From: Staphylococcus americanisciuri
GTDB lineage: Bacteria > Bacillota > Bacilli > Staphylococcales > Staphylococcaceae
DNA length: 64,000 bases
Assembly (NCBI RefSeq): GCF_024814435.1
Contig: NZ_JANUXY010000007.1
Span: forward strand, 1-64,000
Reading direction: 5' to 3'
The number at the start of each line of letters is the position of its first letter. Within the stretch, counting starts at the first letter, position 1. A model generated the notes under the pieces. That model did not search any database. It was not told the origin of the DNA and saw only the letters and a program-made list of their open reading frames with translations. Of this stretch, positions 26,550 to 39,116 are shown piece by piece. The position numbers were made by a program, and so were the translations under genes.

Positions 26550-29500
26550 CTAAATCGAAATCTCACCAAACTTAAAAAAGTAAAGTGAGCCATTCACCGG
26601 TTGTTTCAAGATGACTTCTAACGCCTTTTGATAATATTGCATTTGAATACGGTATTTTTCTTTCAGTTGCTGTCCTAACTCTTCATCTGTCATACCTCGA
26701 CGTCGAACGAAAACATCCGTCTTATAGTCAACAAAATAATAGCGTCCATCTTCTTCAAATACCAAGTCAATCATCCCTTGTATAATTGAGGCATCTTTAT
26801 TTGTTTGTTCCACATCTTGTTGATTAACAATAAACGGTAGCTCTCGATAAAAGGCATCACTCGTTGCGATGCGCATATATAAGTCACTTTGAATAAAGCG
26901 CTGCACTTCTTTCACGTTAATATCGCGAATAGCTTCAGCATCTATAATAGCGTGAGTTACTAGTTGATCAAAATATGCATAGAGTTCTGGTTCACTCAAC
27001 CTATCTACTTTGAATGGTAAATGCTGCATAACTGTATGCATCAGTGTCCCTACTTCTGCAGCTGTACGTCGTTGCGCTTGCATAAAGAGTGGACGATTAT
27101 ATGCGACTGCACCTAAACGATATTGTCGTACACGTTCATAGTCTGTATCAGTTTGTTCTGTCTCCAATTGGCGTTTCAACTCAGATACCGATTGTTTGGA
27201 TGGTTGTGCCATCGCTGTTTGATGTGGGTATTCAAACAATAATCTCTCTTTTATCTGTGTTGCCATAGATGAATCTACTGGTACTAATGCACGGTGTTCT
27301 TCTAATCTCTTCATGGCCGGTATTGATTGTACTTGTGTACCTCCTTCTAACGGAATAATATCTTGCGCTTCTACTTTTTGAATGGCAACAGTTGGCTTTA
27401 AATATTTCGGTAACCCATCAATACCTTGTGCGAATTGTTGCTGCGGTACTAAATGTGTTGCCATGTGTTTGCTTAACACACTGTATATCAAGTCAAAAGC
27501 ATTCTTCGCTGTAAAACGCTCAATCGTTCCGAGTCGATTATCAGATACCGACCACGCTGTTAACTTATCCAACGCCTCCGCATTATCAACCGTTCCAATC
27601 AAGTACAATTGCTCTTTCGCACGTGTTAATGCAACATAGATTAAACGCATTTCTTCTGAGATCAACTCTTTCTCATTAATCAAGTCAATACTCATCGAAA
27701 TCAATGACGGATAGAACAAGCCATGTTCTGCATCATAATATTGTAACCCCAACCCTTCATACTGATTCAAAACAACCGGTTGATTTAAATCACCTTTGTT
27801 GAACTTGCGACTCAATCCCGAATAAATAACAAATGGAAATTCGAGTCCTTTACTACTGTGCACAGTCATCATTCTTACAACATCATCATTAGGTCCTATT
27901 ACATTCTCTTCTCCAAAGTCTTTGCCTCGATCAATCATTTCATCAATAAAACGAATAAACTGAAACAATCCACGATAACTCGAATTGTCAAACTCAATCG
28001 CTTTATTAAAAAGGCCATGTAAGTTGGCACGACGTCCTTTACCACCAGCCAAACCACTAAAGTATTGCGTAATATAATGGTCATTGTAGAGTTTATCAAG
28101 CAACTGATAGACCGGATGCGATTGGCTATAACGACGGTAATGATCTAGATCCGCTAAAAACTGTGTCAATTTATCTCTTAACTCCGCTTTAGCACTCGCA
28201 TCTTCTAAATAATATTGAATTGATTGATAGAAATATGTTTCATTAGGTGCACTTACTCGTATTTGTGCTAACTCAGCTTCTGTAAATTGATAAATTACCG
28301 AACGCATTAACCCTACAAGATAAATATCTTGCAGTGGATTATCGATAGTTCTTAAAAACGATAACATCAAACGCACTTCTGTTTGTTCAAAGTATCCGTG
28401 CTTACTCTCTGCAAATAATGGGATATTATAATTTTTAAATACTTGTTGAATATTTCTAGCATTAGACCTTGACGACTCAAGTATCACGATATCTTTATAG
28501 GTAGCTGGACGGTACGCTTGTGTTTTAATATCATACACTCGTTGTGTCTCGAGTATCGCTTGAACTTGTTGTGCAATCAGATATGCTTCTTGTTCTCCTT
28601 TACTCATATCACATGTCGGATCTTTTAAGAGTGCTGTCAAATGAACAGGGTACATTGTATCATCGAACGGTGCACCTTCATATAAACTTGCCGCTGCATC
28701 ATAATCAATCTCCCCAACTTGTGTATCCATCATGTGTTTGAATATATAATTCGTTGTCGCTAAAACTTCTTTACGCGAGCGAAAATTTTGTGACAAGTCG
28801 ATACGTTTACCGCTTGTTTGGTCTGGTTGATTAAATGCTTCATACTTGCTGATAAATAAGCTAGGATCTGCTTGACGGAACTTGTATATCGACTGCTTTA
28901 CATCTCCTACCATAAACAGGTTACCATTAGATGTATCGCCTTTTTTTATACTGCCAATAATTGCCTCTTGCACACGATTGGTATCCTGATATTCATCGAC
29001 CAATATTTCATCAAATTGTTCACGATAAGTATCTGCAACAGGTGACGGTGTACCATCTTCATTCAACAAAATTTTTAATGCCAAATGTTCATAATCTGCA
29101 AAGTCAATCATATTACGTGTACGTTTTTCCTTTTCAAATTGTTGCATAACATCTTTCGTTAATTTTGCCAAATATGCCACACGTGGTGCTAAATCTACCA
29201 ATTCTCGTTCTAATGTAGCTTCATCTCGACTAACAAATTCTTTTTGAACCGTTTCGATATAGCTCTTGTAGCGGTCATAGTTCGCTTTAAAACTTTCATA
29301 CGCATCGTTCAGTATCACATCTTCTTTGACTTCTTTTGGCTTATTCGGCATACGCCCTAACTTAAATGACCGTATGCTTGTTTTATCAATCGTCGCTTCT
29401 GACATTAAGTCATGCATAAAATTACGATGCTCATTGATAAAATTAAGATGTTTATCAAAATGACCCACCAGCTCAAATTGCGCATAAGCTTGTTCTAAAG

Positions 29501-30188
29501 CATCTTGAGCCGCTTCTAGATATAAACGAATGTACTGGTCTAATATCGCCATATAATGCGCTTGCGACACCACATCACGATATGGTTGATCCAATGCATC
29601 TAACCACTTCAACGGTTGAGGGTTCGCTACACTAAAATGATACAACTTTTTGACAATATCTCGAATCGCATCATCATTTCTATCCGATGCTAACTGTTCT
29701 ATCAGTGCAATAAAATGAGCATCCGGTGTTTCATAATGGCGTTCAAATACCTCGTCTATTACTTGCTCTAGTAACAGCACATTCTCGACTTCACTCGCCG
29801 TTCGAAAGTTCGGATCGATATCAAGCTGATCATAATGCTGTTGAATCAACCTCAAACAGAAACTGTGCAATGTCGAAATTTGTGCTTGATGGATTTTTAT
29901 GCGCTGATTTTTCAAATGTTGATTAGATGGCTCTTCTAAAGCAGCTTGTTGGATACGTGCTTCAATACGATTTTTCATCTCACGCGCACTCGCATTTGTA
30001 AAAGTCACAACAAGCAAACGATCAACATCCATACCATCACGTAAAATGCGCTGAATAATGCGCTCAACTAAGACAGCCGTCTTACCTGATCCTGCCGCTG
30101 CTGCAACGAGAATATCTTGACCTTTCGCATAGATACTTTCCCATTGTGCATCTGTCCACTGTACATCCGTTGGTTTAGTTGGAATCAT
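26550..30188 (-). CDS. addA: ATP-dependent helicase/nuclease subunit A
   Basis: A 1212-residue UvrD-family helicase with a C-terminal nuclease (called RexA in some species). With AddB it processes double-strand ends for RecA-dependent repair. Walker A AAAGSGKT at 30-37, motif [10 protein letters not shown], motif [18 protein letters not shown], motif [14 protein letters not shown] and motif [12 protein letters not shown]. The nuclease motif near the C-terminus is [10 protein letters not shown]. The ATG overlaps the addB stop by 4 bp (ATGA). The order addB-addA is the usual one. Confidence 0.96.
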   Translation of the reverse strand: MIPTKPTDVQWTDAQWESIYAKGQDILVAAAAGSGKTAVLVERIIQRILRDGMDVDRLLVVTFTNASAREMKNRIEARIQQAALEEPSNQHLKNQRIKIHQAQISTLHSFCLRLIQQHYDQLDIDPNFRTASEVENVLLLEQVIDEVFERHYETPDAHFIALIEQLASDRNDDAIRDIVKKLYHFSVANPQPLKWLDALDQPYRDVVSQAHYMAILDQYIRLYLEAAQDALEQAYAQFELVGHFDKHLNFINEHRNFMHDLMSEATIDKTSIRSFKLGRMPNKPKEVKEDVILNDAYESFKANYDRYKSYIETVQKEFVSRDEATLERELVDLAPRVAYLAKLTKDVMQQFEKEKRTRNMIDFADYEHLALKILLNEDGTPSPVADTYREQFDEILVDEYQDTNRVQEAIIGSIKKGDTSNGNLFMVGDVKQSIYKFRQADPSLFISKYEAFNQPDQTSGKRIDLSQNFRSRKEVLATTNYIFKHMMDTQVGEIDYDAAASLYEGAPFDDTMYPVHLTALLKDPTCDMSKGEQEAYLIAQQVQAILETQRVYDIKTQAYRPATYKDIVILESSRSNARNIQQVFKNYNIPLFAESKHGYFEQTEVRLMLSFLRTIDNPLQDIYLVGLMRSVIYQFTEAELAQIRVSAPNETYFYQSIQYYLEDASAKAELRDKLTQFLADLDHYRRYSQSHPVYQLLDKLYNDHYITQYFSGLAGGKGRRANLHGLFNKAIEFDNSSYRGLFQFIRFIDEMIDRGKDFGEENVIGPNDDVVRMMTVHSSKGLEFPFVIYSGLSRKFNKGDLNQPVVLNQYEGLGLQYYDAEHGLFYPSLISMSIDLINEKELISEEMRLIYVALTRAKEQLYLIGTVDNAEALDKLTAWSVSDNRLGTIERFTAKNAFDLIYSVLSKHMATHLVPQQQFAQGIDGLPKYLKPTVAIQKVEAQDIIPLEGGTQVQSIPAMKRLEEHRALVPVDSSMATQIKERLLFEYPHQTAMAQPSKQSVSELKRQLETEQTDTDYERVRQYRLGAVAYNRPLFMQAQRRTAAEVGTLMHTVMQHLPFKVDRLSEPELYAYFDQLVTHAIIDAEAIRDINVKEVQRFIQSDLYMRIATSDAFYRELPFIVNQQDVEQTNKDASIIQGMIDLVFEEDGRYYFVDYKTDVFVRRRGMTDEELGQQLKEKYRIQMQYYQKALEVILKQPVNGSLYFFKFGEISI

Positions 30189-33100
30189 CGTGTCTCCTCC
30201 TCTTCTTCCATTGCGGCAAGCATATCTAAAGGCTTAACCTTTTCGTCCACTTGGCGGTATTTCACACTATCAATCAAACTATCTACATGACAAACTGATT
30301 GATACTGACAAAAACGACATGGCAATGTGTTGTCATATTTCAGTGGTGCAACTTCCGTATGACCGTCCATTATTTGAGAGGCTGTATGCACAAAGTTTTC
30401 CTTATTGCGCTGTATTAACTTGTGGATAGTTGGTTCATCTACTACCTTGCTATATGAATTAAAATCTCCATTTTTCTTCAGTGTGACAGGCACAATATCT
30501 GAACCAAAACCACTTTCCAAGCGCCGATCATATGCTTCCACAACATCTGGATCACTATTCAATAAACCATCCAAACGATAAGATTTTAGAAACGCTGCTT
30601 CGTAATCATCCGGATTGACCATATGCCATGTTCTTTTTTTATCTTTAAACTTATGCACATGCATATACAAGAATCCCCCTGGCTTCACCTCATCAACAAG
30701 ACCCAGACGTCCTTTATTTTGCAATGCAATATCCATATAGGTCATCATCTGCATTTGCAAACCATAATAGACTTTGACCAAATCTAACGAGGCACTTTTC
30801 GCTGATGATTTATAATCGATAATGTTGATAAAACTTTTACCATTCTTATTGAACACATCTATGCGATCTATTTGACCTCGAATATTAATAGGAATTCCTT
30901 GTTTTGTATACAATGGCTCAGCAACCAACTCGTCAGGTGTGTGCGGCTTTTTACGAAACGATCTTTCAAAAGCTATCGGGCGAAACTGGGAATGTTCCGA
31001 CTGATAACGTAATGCTTCCAATGTTGCTTGCACAATTGCACCAATACGTTGTGATAAGTAGCGATAGTATGATGTCGCATTAAGAAGATTAAACTGCACT
31101 TTTGGTAAATAAATATCCAATGCTTCTTGTGTTAACGACTGAATGCGTTGAGGCGTTAACTGATTGAAGTGTCCTTCTACTTGTTCTGCAATAAAGCGCA
31201 AAACATCATGAAAAATCGTCCCAAGATCAAAGTTCTGCAATTCATACTTTGTGCGTTCATTTAACTTCAAACCATGTGAAGCATAATGTTTAAATGGGCA
31301 ACTATTATATCCTTCAAAACGAGAAACACTCGCATTAATTGTCTTGCCATACAAGTCATAAGTTAGCTGCTCATCTAACTGCACCGTCTCATTTCGATAA
31401 TCTAACGATGTCGTCAAATGATTCATTCCTTGGCGTAAGCGAGGCTCTGACAACATTGTCTCATATGCAATAAACCAACTATCCGCAATCGGTAGACCAT
31501 CTAACCATGCACGCAATGATTCAAACAAATGCAGTTTCGTTTGATGCGGATGCACCATATATCGTATCGCATCTTGGTCATTCAACCGAGCAATGTTCCA
31601 TGTATCCACCCTTGGCAATATAGTTTTTACATCATTCAAATAAGGGCTTCCTTCTTTTTCCGTTCCCCCATTGTCCATCAAACTATAAGACATCGTCAGG
31701 CGCTCACAAGCACGCGTCATTGCAAAATAAGCGACAAACGCCTCATCCATTTGTAAAATATCCGAGGTAGGACTCAACGCCATGCCCGTATACGCTTCAA
31801 ATGCTTTTTTTTCATCATCTGACAACAAGCTCGTACCATTAATCGCTTGTGGTAAAACACCATCGTTCATACCAATCATGTAGACATGCTGCTTATTATC
31901 TACTTTCGCTAAGTCCATCGTCCCAATCGTCACCTGATCTATTGTTTGTGGAATCATTGAAAACTCCAAGCCATTCAAACCAACATCTAGCAATTCTAAA
32001 AAGCGTGTATACGTCATTTCTTGATGTTCGAACACCTCAACAAGTTCATCAAGAATACGAATGAAACCTTGCCATATTTGATCTATTTCCTCTGCTTGTT
32101 CATGACGTCCTTGTGTTTCTAACGTATCACGGTGCGTCATAAGCTGTGAAGGTAGCTCAAAGTCCTCTAATACTTCATAAAATGCCGTTGCATAGTCTAC
32201 CACATGCACACCTTCTCTTAATTTTTGGTTCAAACGTAAGAGTTTGTTGACTACGCTATCTTTCATCGCTATCACGCGTTGGTAAGTCTCTTCTTCTGTG
32301 TCAGTAAATGTACGATGACGCTTGATGCCCATCTGTAAGAAACTCTCTAGCTGAAAATATTGTTCATTAAACCAACGATTGCCATAAATACCTCGTTCTA
32401 TCGCATAGTTTTCAAGTATATCCACTAAATAACGGCTATTGGATACATTGTGTGTGAGCACATTACTTTTGAACAAGCGCATCATAGGCTCAAATTGCCA
32501 GTTTGTTTTTAGCGCTTCAATGATACTTACAAGCATTTCCATAACGGGATGATGCACCATCGCCTTTTTGATATCTATATTATATGGAATATCATATTGT
32601 GCTAAAATCGACTCCAATAGATACACATAGTTCGGATCACGATATAAAATCGCAATATCACGATAACGATAATGGTGATCACGGACATCTGCGATAATCT
32701 GACGTGCAATTTCATTTACTTCTTCTCGCATTGATGTAGCTTCAAAGATTCTTACTGCCCCATCATCTGTCTGTGTTACTTGTGGCTGTAAGGCATCAAA
32801 CTCTGCGGATAATGCCGACATACTTTCATACTTAAAGCGATATACTTCATTAAAATGCTGAATATCTAACGTTTTGCCTGTTTGTGTTGCTATTTCACGC
32901 AGATGTGTCAGTGATTCAGACGGCTTACGAAACATACTTAATGGATCTGTATCACCGTTCGTTGTCAACAATACTGTCACAGACTTAGCATGTTGTACTA
33001 AAGCCTCAATCACTTGATATTCCTGAGTCGAGAAGTTATGAAAACCATCGATATAAACTTCTGCACGACGCAACCAATCTGATTGCGGGATTAATGAAAT

Positions 33101-33652
33101 AAACCTTTGCATCAGACCTTCTCCTGTCAAATAGTCTGAACCCATGCGTGCATATAATTGTTCATATATCAGACTCATATCATAAAGTTTATCTTGTGTC
33201 CGCTTAGGCAGTTCAGTTTGCGTCGCACTGCTTGCGACAATATTCGGTGTAATCGCATATTTCTCAAAATCTTGAAGTTGTTCCCTCACCTTCGTACTAA
33301 ACCCCAAATATTTTACTTGTGACTGATAGAGCTTCAATTGCTTTTGCACATTTTGTAAAATATGATAGATCATCATCTCTATAGCAGTAGAGGATAAGCG
33401 TGTTTCATGCACACCCCCCACCTCTTGAAAAACACGATGGCTGAGTCTCTCAAAATGAAGCACTTCTGCACGCAGGCTGCCTCTCAAAGTTGCATCATTC
33501 ACGAATGTTTGCTCATATAAATATGTCCCCTGCATGGGTGTCACAATAACAATAGGATCTCCTAATGGTTGTTCGAGAATCTTTTCTTTAATTTCATTCA
33601 TCATTTTAGTGCTTTTACCAGAGCCTGCTCTTCCTATAAATGCACGAAACAT
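30185..33652 (-). CDS. addB: ATP-dependent helicase/nuclease subunit B
   Basis: A 1155-residue partner of AddA with a helicase-like N-terminal part and a C-terminal nuclease. Walker A GRAGSGKS at 7-14. The nuclease motif is NIIDYKSS. Four Fe-S-cluster cysteines are present: one in [14 protein letters not shown] ahead of the nuclease domain, and three in the C-terminal [12 protein letters not shown] cluster, which together pin the nuclease domain. In B. subtilis AddB scans for Chi. A LexA-like palindrome lies about 110 bp upstream. The gene is read from its own promoter region; spsB upstream ends in a terminator. Confidence 0.95.
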   Translation of the reverse strand: MFRAFIGRAGSGKSTKMMNEIKEKILEQPLGDPIVIVTPMQGTYLYEQTFVNDATLRGSLRAEVLHFERLSHRVFQEVGGVHETRLSSTAIEMMIYHILQNVQKQLKLYQSQVKYLGFSTKVREQLQDFEKYAITPNIVASSATQTELPKRTQDKLYDMSLIYEQLYARMGSDYLTGEGLMQRFISLIPQSDWLRRAEVYIDGFHNFSTQEYQVIEALVQHAKSVTVLLTTNGDTDPLSMFRKPSESLTHLREIATQTGKTLDIQHFNEVYRFKYESMSALSAEFDALQPQVTQTDDGAVRIFEATSMREEVNEIARQIIADVRDHHYRYRDIAILYRDPNYVYLLESILAQYDIPYNIDIKKAMVHHPVMEMLVSIIEALKTNWQFEPMMRLFKSNVLTHNVSNSRYLVDILENYAIERGIYGNRWFNEQYFQLESFLQMGIKRHRTFTDTEEETYQRVIAMKDSVVNKLLRLNQKLREGVHVVDYATAFYEVLEDFELPSQLMTHRDTLETQGRHEQAEEIDQIWQGFIRILDELVEVFEHQEMTYTRFLELLDVGLNGLEFSMIPQTIDQVTIGTMDLAKVDNKQHVYMIGMNDGVLPQAINGTSLLSDDEKKAFEAYTGMALSPTSDILQMDEAFVAYFAMTRACERLTMSYSLMDNGGTEKEGSPYLNDVKTILPRVDTWNIARLNDQDAIRYMVHPHQTKLHLFESLRAWLDGLPIADSWFIAYETMLSEPRLRQGMNHLTTSLDYRNETVQLDEQLTYDLYGKTINASVSRFEGYNSCPFKHYASHGLKLNERTKYELQNFDLGTIFHDVLRFIAEQVEGHFNQLTPQRIQSLTQEALDIYLPKVQFNLLNATSYYRYLSQRIGAIVQATLEALRYQSEHSQFRPIAFERSFRKKPHTPDELVAEPLYTKQGIPINIRGQIDRIDVFNKNGKSFINIIDYKSSAKSASLDLVKVYYGLQMQMMTYMDIALQNKGRLGLVDEVKPGGFLYMHVHKFKDKKRTWHMVNPDDYEAAFLKSYRLDGLLNSDPDVVEAYDRRLESGFGSDIVPVTLKKNGDFNSYSKVVDEPTIHKLIQRNKENFVHTASQIMDGHTEVAPLKYDNTLPCRFCQYQSVCHVDSLIDSVKYRQVDEKVKPLDMLAAMEEEEETR

Positions 33653-33762
33653 ATGATTCCCCCTAATATTTAATGTATTGCTTCTATTATATATTGTTCA
33701 TGACTCTAACGAAAAGAGTACAATATAGTATCTTTTATATCATTGATGAAACTACCGAAAAC

Positions 33763-33778
33763 AAGAACGTTTGTTCTT
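33763..33778 (-). promoter_or_regulatory. LexA/SOS-box-like palindrome before addB
   Basis: AAGAACGTTTGTTCTT: arms of 6 bp are perfectly inverted, with the Gram-positive LexA core GAAC-N4-GTTC. An extended -10 (TGCTACAAT) lies about 20 bp upstream on the minus strand, so the box falls near +13 to +28. It suggests DNA-damage control of addBA. Confidence 0.55.
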
Positions 33779-33846
33779 ATTTTATACACATCGATTGTAG
33801 CATAACAGCATCAATATGTCGTCCAAAAATGACATAAGTCATGCCA

Positions 33847-33890
33847 ATATAAAAAGCCTAGCAGGTAGCTGACACTACTTACTAGACTGA
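33847..33890 (-). terminator. spsB terminator
   Basis: Long imperfect stem around GTCTAGTAAGTAG and GCTACCTGCTAGGC (minus strand), followed by TTTTTAT, 9 bp after the spsB stop. Confidence 0.75.
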
Positions 33891-33898
33891 TTCACGAC

Positions 33899-34486
33899 CT
33901 ATGATTGGTCTTCTGTATGATCCGGATTGAAGTTCACCTTAAAGCTGCTCACTGGCCAATATCTCAGCGTTACTTTACCTACGATTTGATCTTTATCTAT
34001 CAAGCCAATCGTACGACTATCTTTACTAACTTCTCGATTATCCCCTAACACTAAATATTTATCTTGAGGAATTTTGTACTGACCATTACTTCCTTGTAAA
34101 TTTTGAGAGTTTAAAGGACCTGTAATCTCGTCATATGTTTTATGTTTTAAGTTATATTCAAGATAAGGTTCAGCTACTTTCTTACCATTTACGTAAAGTT
34201 GATCATTTTTATATTCAACATGGTCACCTGGCTTACCAATAATACGTTTCACATAATCAGATGATGCATCAGCATGAAACACAATCACATTGCCATTATC
34301 CAAATGCCCTAGCGTTTTACCAATTTTATTAACAATTAGGCGATCCCCATCTTTTAGCGTTGGATACATTGAGTCACCTTGAACATTATATGGTCTGATA
34401 ATAAATATATAAAGTATTCCAACGATGAGAAGGGCTAAACCGATTGATATAATCCATTCCATTGTTTCTTTTTTCACTTTTGACAC
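33899..34486 (-). CDS. spsB: Type I signal peptidase SpsB
   Basis: A 195-residue membrane-anchored protease that removes signal peptides from exported proteins; essential in S. aureus. One N-terminal span (about 10-31), then catalytic Ser39 in QGDSMYPTL and Lys80 in DYVKRIIGKPGD, and the box E motif LGDNREVSKDSR. The catalytic dyad is complete, so this is the active enzyme. S. aureus has an inactive twin, spsA, immediately upstream; here the upstream 450 bp contain no such gene. The AAGAGGTG ribosome site precedes ATG. Confidence 0.95.
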   Translation of the reverse strand: MSKVKKETMEWIISIGLALLIVGILYIFIIRPYNVQGDSMYPTLKDGDRLIVNKIGKTLGHLDNGNVIVFHADASSDYVKRIIGKPGDHVEYKNDQLYVNGKKVAEPYLEYNLKHKTYDEITGPLNSQNLQGSNGQYKIPQDKYLVLGDNREVSKDSRTIGLIDKDQIVGKVTLRYWPVSSFKVNFNPDHTEDQS

Positions 34487-34895
34487 CTCTTTAATGATAA
34501 AAATGGGGATGCATCTGTCGCACTATTAATGACACACATGATAAGTACATCATTCGGACATATGTATTGGCGCTTATAAACTACAATCCCTTTGTATTTC
34601 GACTAAAACTATACTCTTCATCTTATCATAAAAACATATTAAAACGTTAATGTTTTCTATTGATGTCATATTTCAATATTGTAACAAAAATATATGTTTT
34701 AGCTTGCCAAGAAAGTTATCCTATAATAATTCTTCGTCGTTAGTTTTTTAGTTAATTGCATGCGTCAAATATTGGCAGTAAAAATAAACACTGTGATTTC
34801 CACTTTTTATTCTCACATCAATCTAATTTTAGAAGCTATTATCCAAATAGATTCCGCATAAATATTCACCAATTTTAACTTATCATATGCATAGC
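34487..34895. other. Long intergenic region upstream of spsB
   Basis: About 410 bp between pgi and spsB without an open frame of note. On the minus strand, the AT-rich 34620-34680 region should hold the spsB promoter, but no clean -35/-10 pair stands out. A GTTTTA / GGGATT pair (34604-34609, 34585-34590; 13 bp apart) is a poor SigB-type candidate. I see no remnant of spsA. Confidence 0.4.
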
Positions 34896-34929
34896 AAAAC
34901 ACACGCTACCTAGATGGATAACGTGTGTC
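34896..34929 (-). terminator. pgi terminator
   Basis: On the minus strand ACACACG pairs with CGTGTGT around an inner loop, followed by TTTTG. Ten bp after the pgi stop. Confidence 0.7.
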
Positions 34930-34939
34930 GTATATAGAA

Positions 34940-36271
34940 CTATAGACGTGCTTCTAAGTCTTTTTTCTTATCTTCAAAACCTGGTTTACCAAGCAATGCG
35001 AACATGTTTTGTTTGTATGCTTCTACACCCGGTTGGTTGAATGGGTTAACACCTAATTGGTAACCACTCATTGCTACGGCTAACTCAAAGAAGTAGACAA
35101 GGTAACCATATGTTTCAGCATCTAATTTAGGTAGTGTGATGACTAAGTTAGGTACGCCACCATCAGTGTGTGCTAATAATGTACCTTCAAATGCTTTCGT
35201 ATTCACTTCATCCACTGTTTTACCAGCTAAGTAGTTTAAACCATCCAAATCATCAGCATCTTCTTCAATTGTAATGTTATGTTTTGGTGTCTCTACTTTT
35301 AATACAGTCTCAAATAAGAAGCGACGCCCTTCTTGAACATATTGTCCTAATGAGTGTAAATCTGTTGTAAAGTTCGCACTTGATGGGTAGATGCCTTTCA
35401 AGTCTTTACCTTCAGATTCACCAAATAATTGTTTCCACCATTCATTAAAATATTGTAATGATGGTTCATAGTTGATTAACATTTCTGTTGTATAACCTTT
35501 GTTGTATAAAACATTACGAATTGACGCATATTGGTACGCAATATTTTGTTCTAAGTCGTCTGATGACAATTCTTCACGTGCTTTCGCTGCACCTGCCATC
35601 ATTGCTTGAATATCAATGCCTGCAACAGCAATAGGTAATAAACCAACTGCTGTTAAAACAGAGAAACGTCCGCCAACATCATCAGGTACGACAAATGATG
35701 CATACCCTTCATTTGTCGCAAGTTGCTTCAATGCCCCTTTTGCTTTGTCAGTTGTTGCGAAGATACGTTTAACTGCTTCTTCTTTACCGTACTTTTCTTC
35801 TAATAATTGTTTGAATAAACGGAATGCAACAGCTGGTTCTGTCGTTGTACCAGATTTGGAAATCACATTCACTGAAAAATCTTTACCATCTAAGTAGTCG
35901 ATTAACTCTTGCGTATAAGATGAAGAAAGATGATGACCTGCGAAAATAATTTCTGGTAAATCACTATTCTTTTTGAATGCAGGTGTCAACATTTCAATTG
36001 CTGAACGTGCACCTAAATATGAACCGCCGATACCGATTACAACTAACACATCTGAATGTGCTTTAATTTCTTCAGCTGCTGCTAAAATGCGTTCAAATTC
36101 TGCTTTATCGTAATCAACTGGTAAATCAACCCATCCTAAAAAGTCACTGCCAGCTCCTGTGCCTTCATGGATTGTGCGATGAATCAGTTTCACTTGATCT
36201 TGTTGCTGTGATAATTCATGTTCCCCGAAAAATTGTAACGCTTTTTTGTAATCAAACTGGATATGTGTCAT
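34940..36271 (-). CDS. pgi: Glucose-6-phosphate isomerase
   Basis: Interconverts glucose 6-phosphate and fructose 6-phosphate, the second step of glycolysis and a branch point for the pentose phosphate pathway. 443 residues, the short Firmicutes form. Sugar-phosphate binding motifs [15 protein letters not shown] and [15 protein letters not shown]; catalytic region [15 protein letters not shown] with the conserved Glu; the C-terminal [11 protein letters not shown] holds the active-site Lys. AGGAGGCAAAGTGC precedes the ATG. Transcribed alone, divergent from argGH. Confidence 0.97.
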   Translation of the reverse strand: MTHIQFDYKKALQFFGEHELSQQQDQVKLIHRTIHEGTGAGSDFLGWVDLPVDYDKAEFERILAAAEEIKAHSDVLVVIGIGGSYLGARSAIEMLTPAFKKNSDLPEIIFAGHHLSSSYTQELIDYLDGKDFSVNVISKSGTTTEPAVAFRLFKQLLEEKYGKEEAVKRIFATTDKAKGALKQLATNEGYASFVVPDDVGGRFSVLTAVGLLPIAVAGIDIQAMMAGAAKAREELSSDDLEQNIAYQYASIRNVLYNKGYTTEMLINYEPSLQYFNEWWKQLFGESEGKDLKGIYPSSANFTTDLHSLGQYVQEGRRFLFETVLKVETPKHNITIEEDADDLDGLNYLAGKTVDEVNTKAFEGTLLAHTDGGVPNLVITLPKLDAETYGYLVYFFELAVAMSGYQLGVNPFNQPGVEAYKQNMFALLGKPGFEDKKKDLEARL

Positions 36272-36392
36272 GCACTTTGCCTCCTAATTTAACTGAACTC
36301 ACCTTTATTTTACTAACATATATTTGCAAATTCAATCAAGGTGAATAGTCCGAAAAATTGCACTAATTATTTATGTATATTTATTTAAATAC

Positions 36393-36421
36393 TTGCATAT
36401 TAAATCATAAGATGCTAATAT
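36393..36421 (+). promoter_or_regulatory. argGH promoter
   Basis: TTGCAT (36393-36398) and TAATAT (36416-36421) with a 17-bp spacer; the -10 is extended (TGCTAATAT). Confidence 0.7.
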
Positions 36422-36430
36422 ATGATTTAA
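36400..36430 (+). promoter_or_regulatory. Perfect 10-bp inverted repeat over the argGH -10
   Basis: TTAAATCATA (36400-36409) and TATGATTTAA (36421-36430) are exact inverted copies 11 bp apart, flanking and overlapping the -10 element. The geometry is that of a repressor site. Candidates are ArgR/AhrC, though the match to the ARG-box consensus is not good enough to name it. Confidence 0.6.
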
Positions 36431-36463
36431 GCAAAAACAATTAAACACAGAGGTGACAGTTTT

Positions 36464-37666
36464 ATGAAACAGAAGGTAGTATTAGCATATTCAGGTGGTT
36501 TAGACACAAGTGTAGCTGTGCAATGGCTCATCGAACAGGGGTATGATGTTGTTGCATGTTGCTTAGATGTTGGCGAAGGAAAAGATTTAGATATTGTATA
36601 TCAAAAAGCATTAGATATGGGTGCCATTGAATCACATATCATCGATGCAACAAAAGAATTTGCTGAAGCATACGTTGGCTATGCTATCAAAGGGAATTTA
36701 ATGTATGAACAAACATATCCACTCGTCTCTGCGCTATCACGACCTTTGATTTCAAAAAAACTTGTCGAAATCGCACATAAAACAGAGGCAGTAGCGATTG
36801 CACACGGTTGTACTGGTAAGGGCAATGACCAAGTACGTTTTGAGGTCGCAATTAAAGCGCTAGACCCTAATTTAAAAGTCATTGCGCCAGTAAGAGAATG
36901 GGGCTGGAGCCGTGAGGAAGAATTGGATTATGCAAAAAAACATAACATTCCAGTACCAATTGGTAAAGATTCTCCCTATTCAATCGACCAAAACTTATGG
37001 GGACGTGCTAATGAATGTGGGGTTCTAGAAGATCCATACGTTGCACCACCTGCAGACGCATTTGATTTAACAAGAGAGCTGGAAGATACGCCGGATGAAG
37101 CGGATGAAATTATTTTAACGTTCACTGAAGGACTTCCAACACACATAGATGGTAAAGCATATGAATTAGATGACTTAATTTTATATTTAAATGACTTAGC
37201 TGGAAAACACGGCATTGGACGTATCGATCATATTGAAAATAGACTCGTTGGAATCAAATCAAGAGAAGTTTATGAAGTTCCAGGCGCTGAAGTTATCTTA
37301 AAAGCACATAAAGGTTTAGAAACAATTACGCTTTCAAAAGACGTAGCACACTTTAAACCAGTGGCAGAAAAACAATTGGCAGAGCTTGTATATAATGGAT
37401 TATGGTTCTCTCCATTAACTGATGCATTGAAAGTGTTTATTGACCATACACAAAAGTTCGTAACAGGTGACGTACGTGTAAAATTATTTAAAGGTCATGC
37501 AATTGTAAATGGTAGAAAATCTGAATATACACTATACAATGAAAAATTGGCGACATATACGAAAGAAGATGCATTCAATCAACAATCAGCTGTTGGCTTT
37601 ATCGATATTTTTGGCTTACCAACACAAGTAAATGCGATGTTACATGGAGGTTATGCAGATGAGTAA
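36464..37666 (+). CDS. argG: Argininosuccinate synthase
   Basis: Joins citrulline and aspartate with ATP to form argininosuccinate, the penultimate step of arginine synthesis. 400 residues. Pyrophosphatase P-loop AYSGGLDTS at 8-16; citrulline/aspartate region [24 protein letters not shown]; and [14 protein letters not shown]. First gene of argGH: the argH ATG lies within its last codons. AGAGGTG ribosome site. In staphylococci that make arginine from proline through ornithine, argGH supply the last two steps. Confidence 0.97.
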   Translation: MKQKVVLAYSGGLDTSVAVQWLIEQGYDVVACCLDVGEGKDLDIVYQKALDMGAIESHIIDATKEFAEAYVGYAIKGNLMYEQTYPLVSALSRPLISKKLVEIAHKTEAVAIAHGCTGKGNDQVRFEVAIKALDPNLKVIAPVREWGWSREEELDYAKKHNIPVPIGKDSPYSIDQNLWGRANECGVLEDPYVAPPADAFDLTRELEDTPDEADEIILTFTEGLPTHIDGKAYELDDLILYLNDLAGKHGIGRIDHIENRLVGIKSREVYEVPGAEVILKAHKGLETITLSKDVAHFKPVAEKQLAELVYNGLWFSPLTDALKVFIDHTQKFVTGDVRVKLFKGHAIVNGRKSEYTLYNEKLATYTKEDAFNQQSAVGFIDIFGLPTQVNAMLHGGYADE

Positions 37667-39032
37667 AAAAGCATGGGGCGGTAGATTTGAAGAAAAACCT
37701 GAAGATTGGGTAGATGCATTCAATGCGTCTATCCACTTCGATAAAAACTTAGTAGATGAAGATATTCAAGGCAGTATCGCCCATGCTACAATGCTTGCGA
37801 ACCAAGGTATTTTGACGCAGGACGAGGCTTCAACGATTATTGCCGAACTCAAAGTAATTCAACAAGATATTCACGACAACAAAGTCCCTTTGCAAGAATC
37901 ATTAGAAGACATTCATCTTAATATCGAACATGAACTCATTCAACGTATCGGCGCTGTCGGTGGCAAATTGCATACAGGACGTAGCCGTAATGATCAAGTT
38001 GCAACGGATATGCACTTATATACAAAAAAAGAAGTTCACAACATCATCGAAAGTATCGCCGCTTTTCAGCAGACGATTATCAACTTAGCAGAACAACATG
38101 TGGATACGATTATGCCGGGCTACACACATTTACAACGTGCACAGCCTATCTCATTTGCCCACCATGTGATGACATATTTTTGGATGTTAGAGCGTGATAA
38201 GTCAAGATTTACAGATGCATTGAAACGTATCGACTTATCTCCGTTAGGCGCTGCCGCATTAAGTGGAACAACTTATCCAATTGACCGTCATGAAACGCAA
38301 AAACTACTTGGCTTTGGCGGCATTTATGAGAACAGCTTAGATGCGGTTAGCGATCGCGATTATATTGTTGAAACACTACACAACATTAGCTTGACGATGG
38401 TGCACCTATCACGTTTTGCTGAAGAGATTATCTTCTGGTCATCAGAAGAAGCGAAATTCGTAACATTATCTGACGCCTTTTCAACAGGTTCTTCTATTAT
38501 GCCACAGAAGAAAAATCCGGATATGACTGAACTGATTCGTGGTAAGGTTGGACGTACAACAGGCCATTTAATGAGCATGTTGATGACGCTCAAAGGTTTG
38601 CCACTTGCGTACAATAAAGATATGCAGGAAGACAAAGAAGGTTTGTTTGATGCAGTGCATACGTTAAAAGGCTCATTGAAAATCTTTGAAGGTATGTTAG
38701 CGAGTATGACGGTCAATACAGACAGATTGGCAACGACTGTCCGCCAAGACTTTTCAAATGCAACTGAACTTGCGGATTATCTTGTAATGAAGGGCATTCC
38801 GTTTAGAGATGCTCACGAAATCGTCGGAAAGCTGGTACTATGGTCTATTCAACACAATATGTACCTGCTGGACGTACCGTTAGATGTATATCAAGCACAA
38901 GCACCCGAAATTGATGCAGATATATACACATACCTACAACCTGACGAAGCAGTCAAACGTCGTAAAAGCTATGGCGCTACAGGTCAAGAGGCAGTGAAAC
39001 ACCAAATTGATGTTGCCAAACAATATTTATAA
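37659..39032 (+). CDS. argH: Argininosuccinate lyase
   Basis: Splits argininosuccinate into arginine and fumarate. 457 residues, fumarase/aspartase superfamily, with the signature [15 protein letters not shown] containing the catalytic Ser loop, and the substrate motifs [11 protein letters not shown] and HTHLQRAQP-like ([12 protein letters not shown]). I take the ATG at 37659: TGGAGG lies 8 nt upstream and it overlaps argG by 8 bp. The longer frame adds nine unlikely residues. Confidence 0.97.
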   Translation: MSKKAWGGRFEEKPEDWVDAFNASIHFDKNLVDEDIQGSIAHATMLANQGILTQDEASTIIAELKVIQQDIHDNKVPLQESLEDIHLNIEHELIQRIGAVGGKLHTGRSRNDQVATDMHLYTKKEVHNIIESIAAFQQTIINLAEQHVDTIMPGYTHLQRAQPISFAHHVMTYFWMLERDKSRFTDALKRIDLSPLGAAALSGTTYPIDRHETQKLLGFGGIYENSLDAVSDRDYIVETLHNISLTMVHLSRFAEEIIFWSSEEAKFVTLSDAFSTGSSIMPQKKNPDMTELIRGKVGRTTGHLMSMLMTLKGLPLAYNKDMQEDKEGLFDAVHTLKGSLKIFEGMLASMTVNTDRLATTVRQDFSNATELADYLVMKGIPFRDAHEIVGKLVLWSIQHNMYLLDVPLDVYQAQAPEIDADIYTYLQPDEAVKRRKSYGATGQEAVKHQIDVAKQYL

Positions 39033-39040
39033 ATAGATTT

Positions 39041-39096
39041 AAAGGGCGTGGACAGGAATCGCATTTTCTAAAGATTCCGTTGTTCCACGTCCTTTC
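39041..39096 (+). terminator. argGH terminator
   Basis: AAAGGGCGTGGA and GGAATC pair with GATTCC and TCCACGTCCTTT (one G-T), a long interrupted hairpin ending in CTTTCT. Confidence 0.75.
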
Positions 39097-39116
39097 TAAC
39101 ATCCTATACAAGTTAT

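Noticed and set aside
34585-34609. SigB-type promoter before spsB
   Set aside because: GTTTTA-N13-GGGATT mismatches both boxes, and spsB is an essential gene expected to have a SigA promoter.
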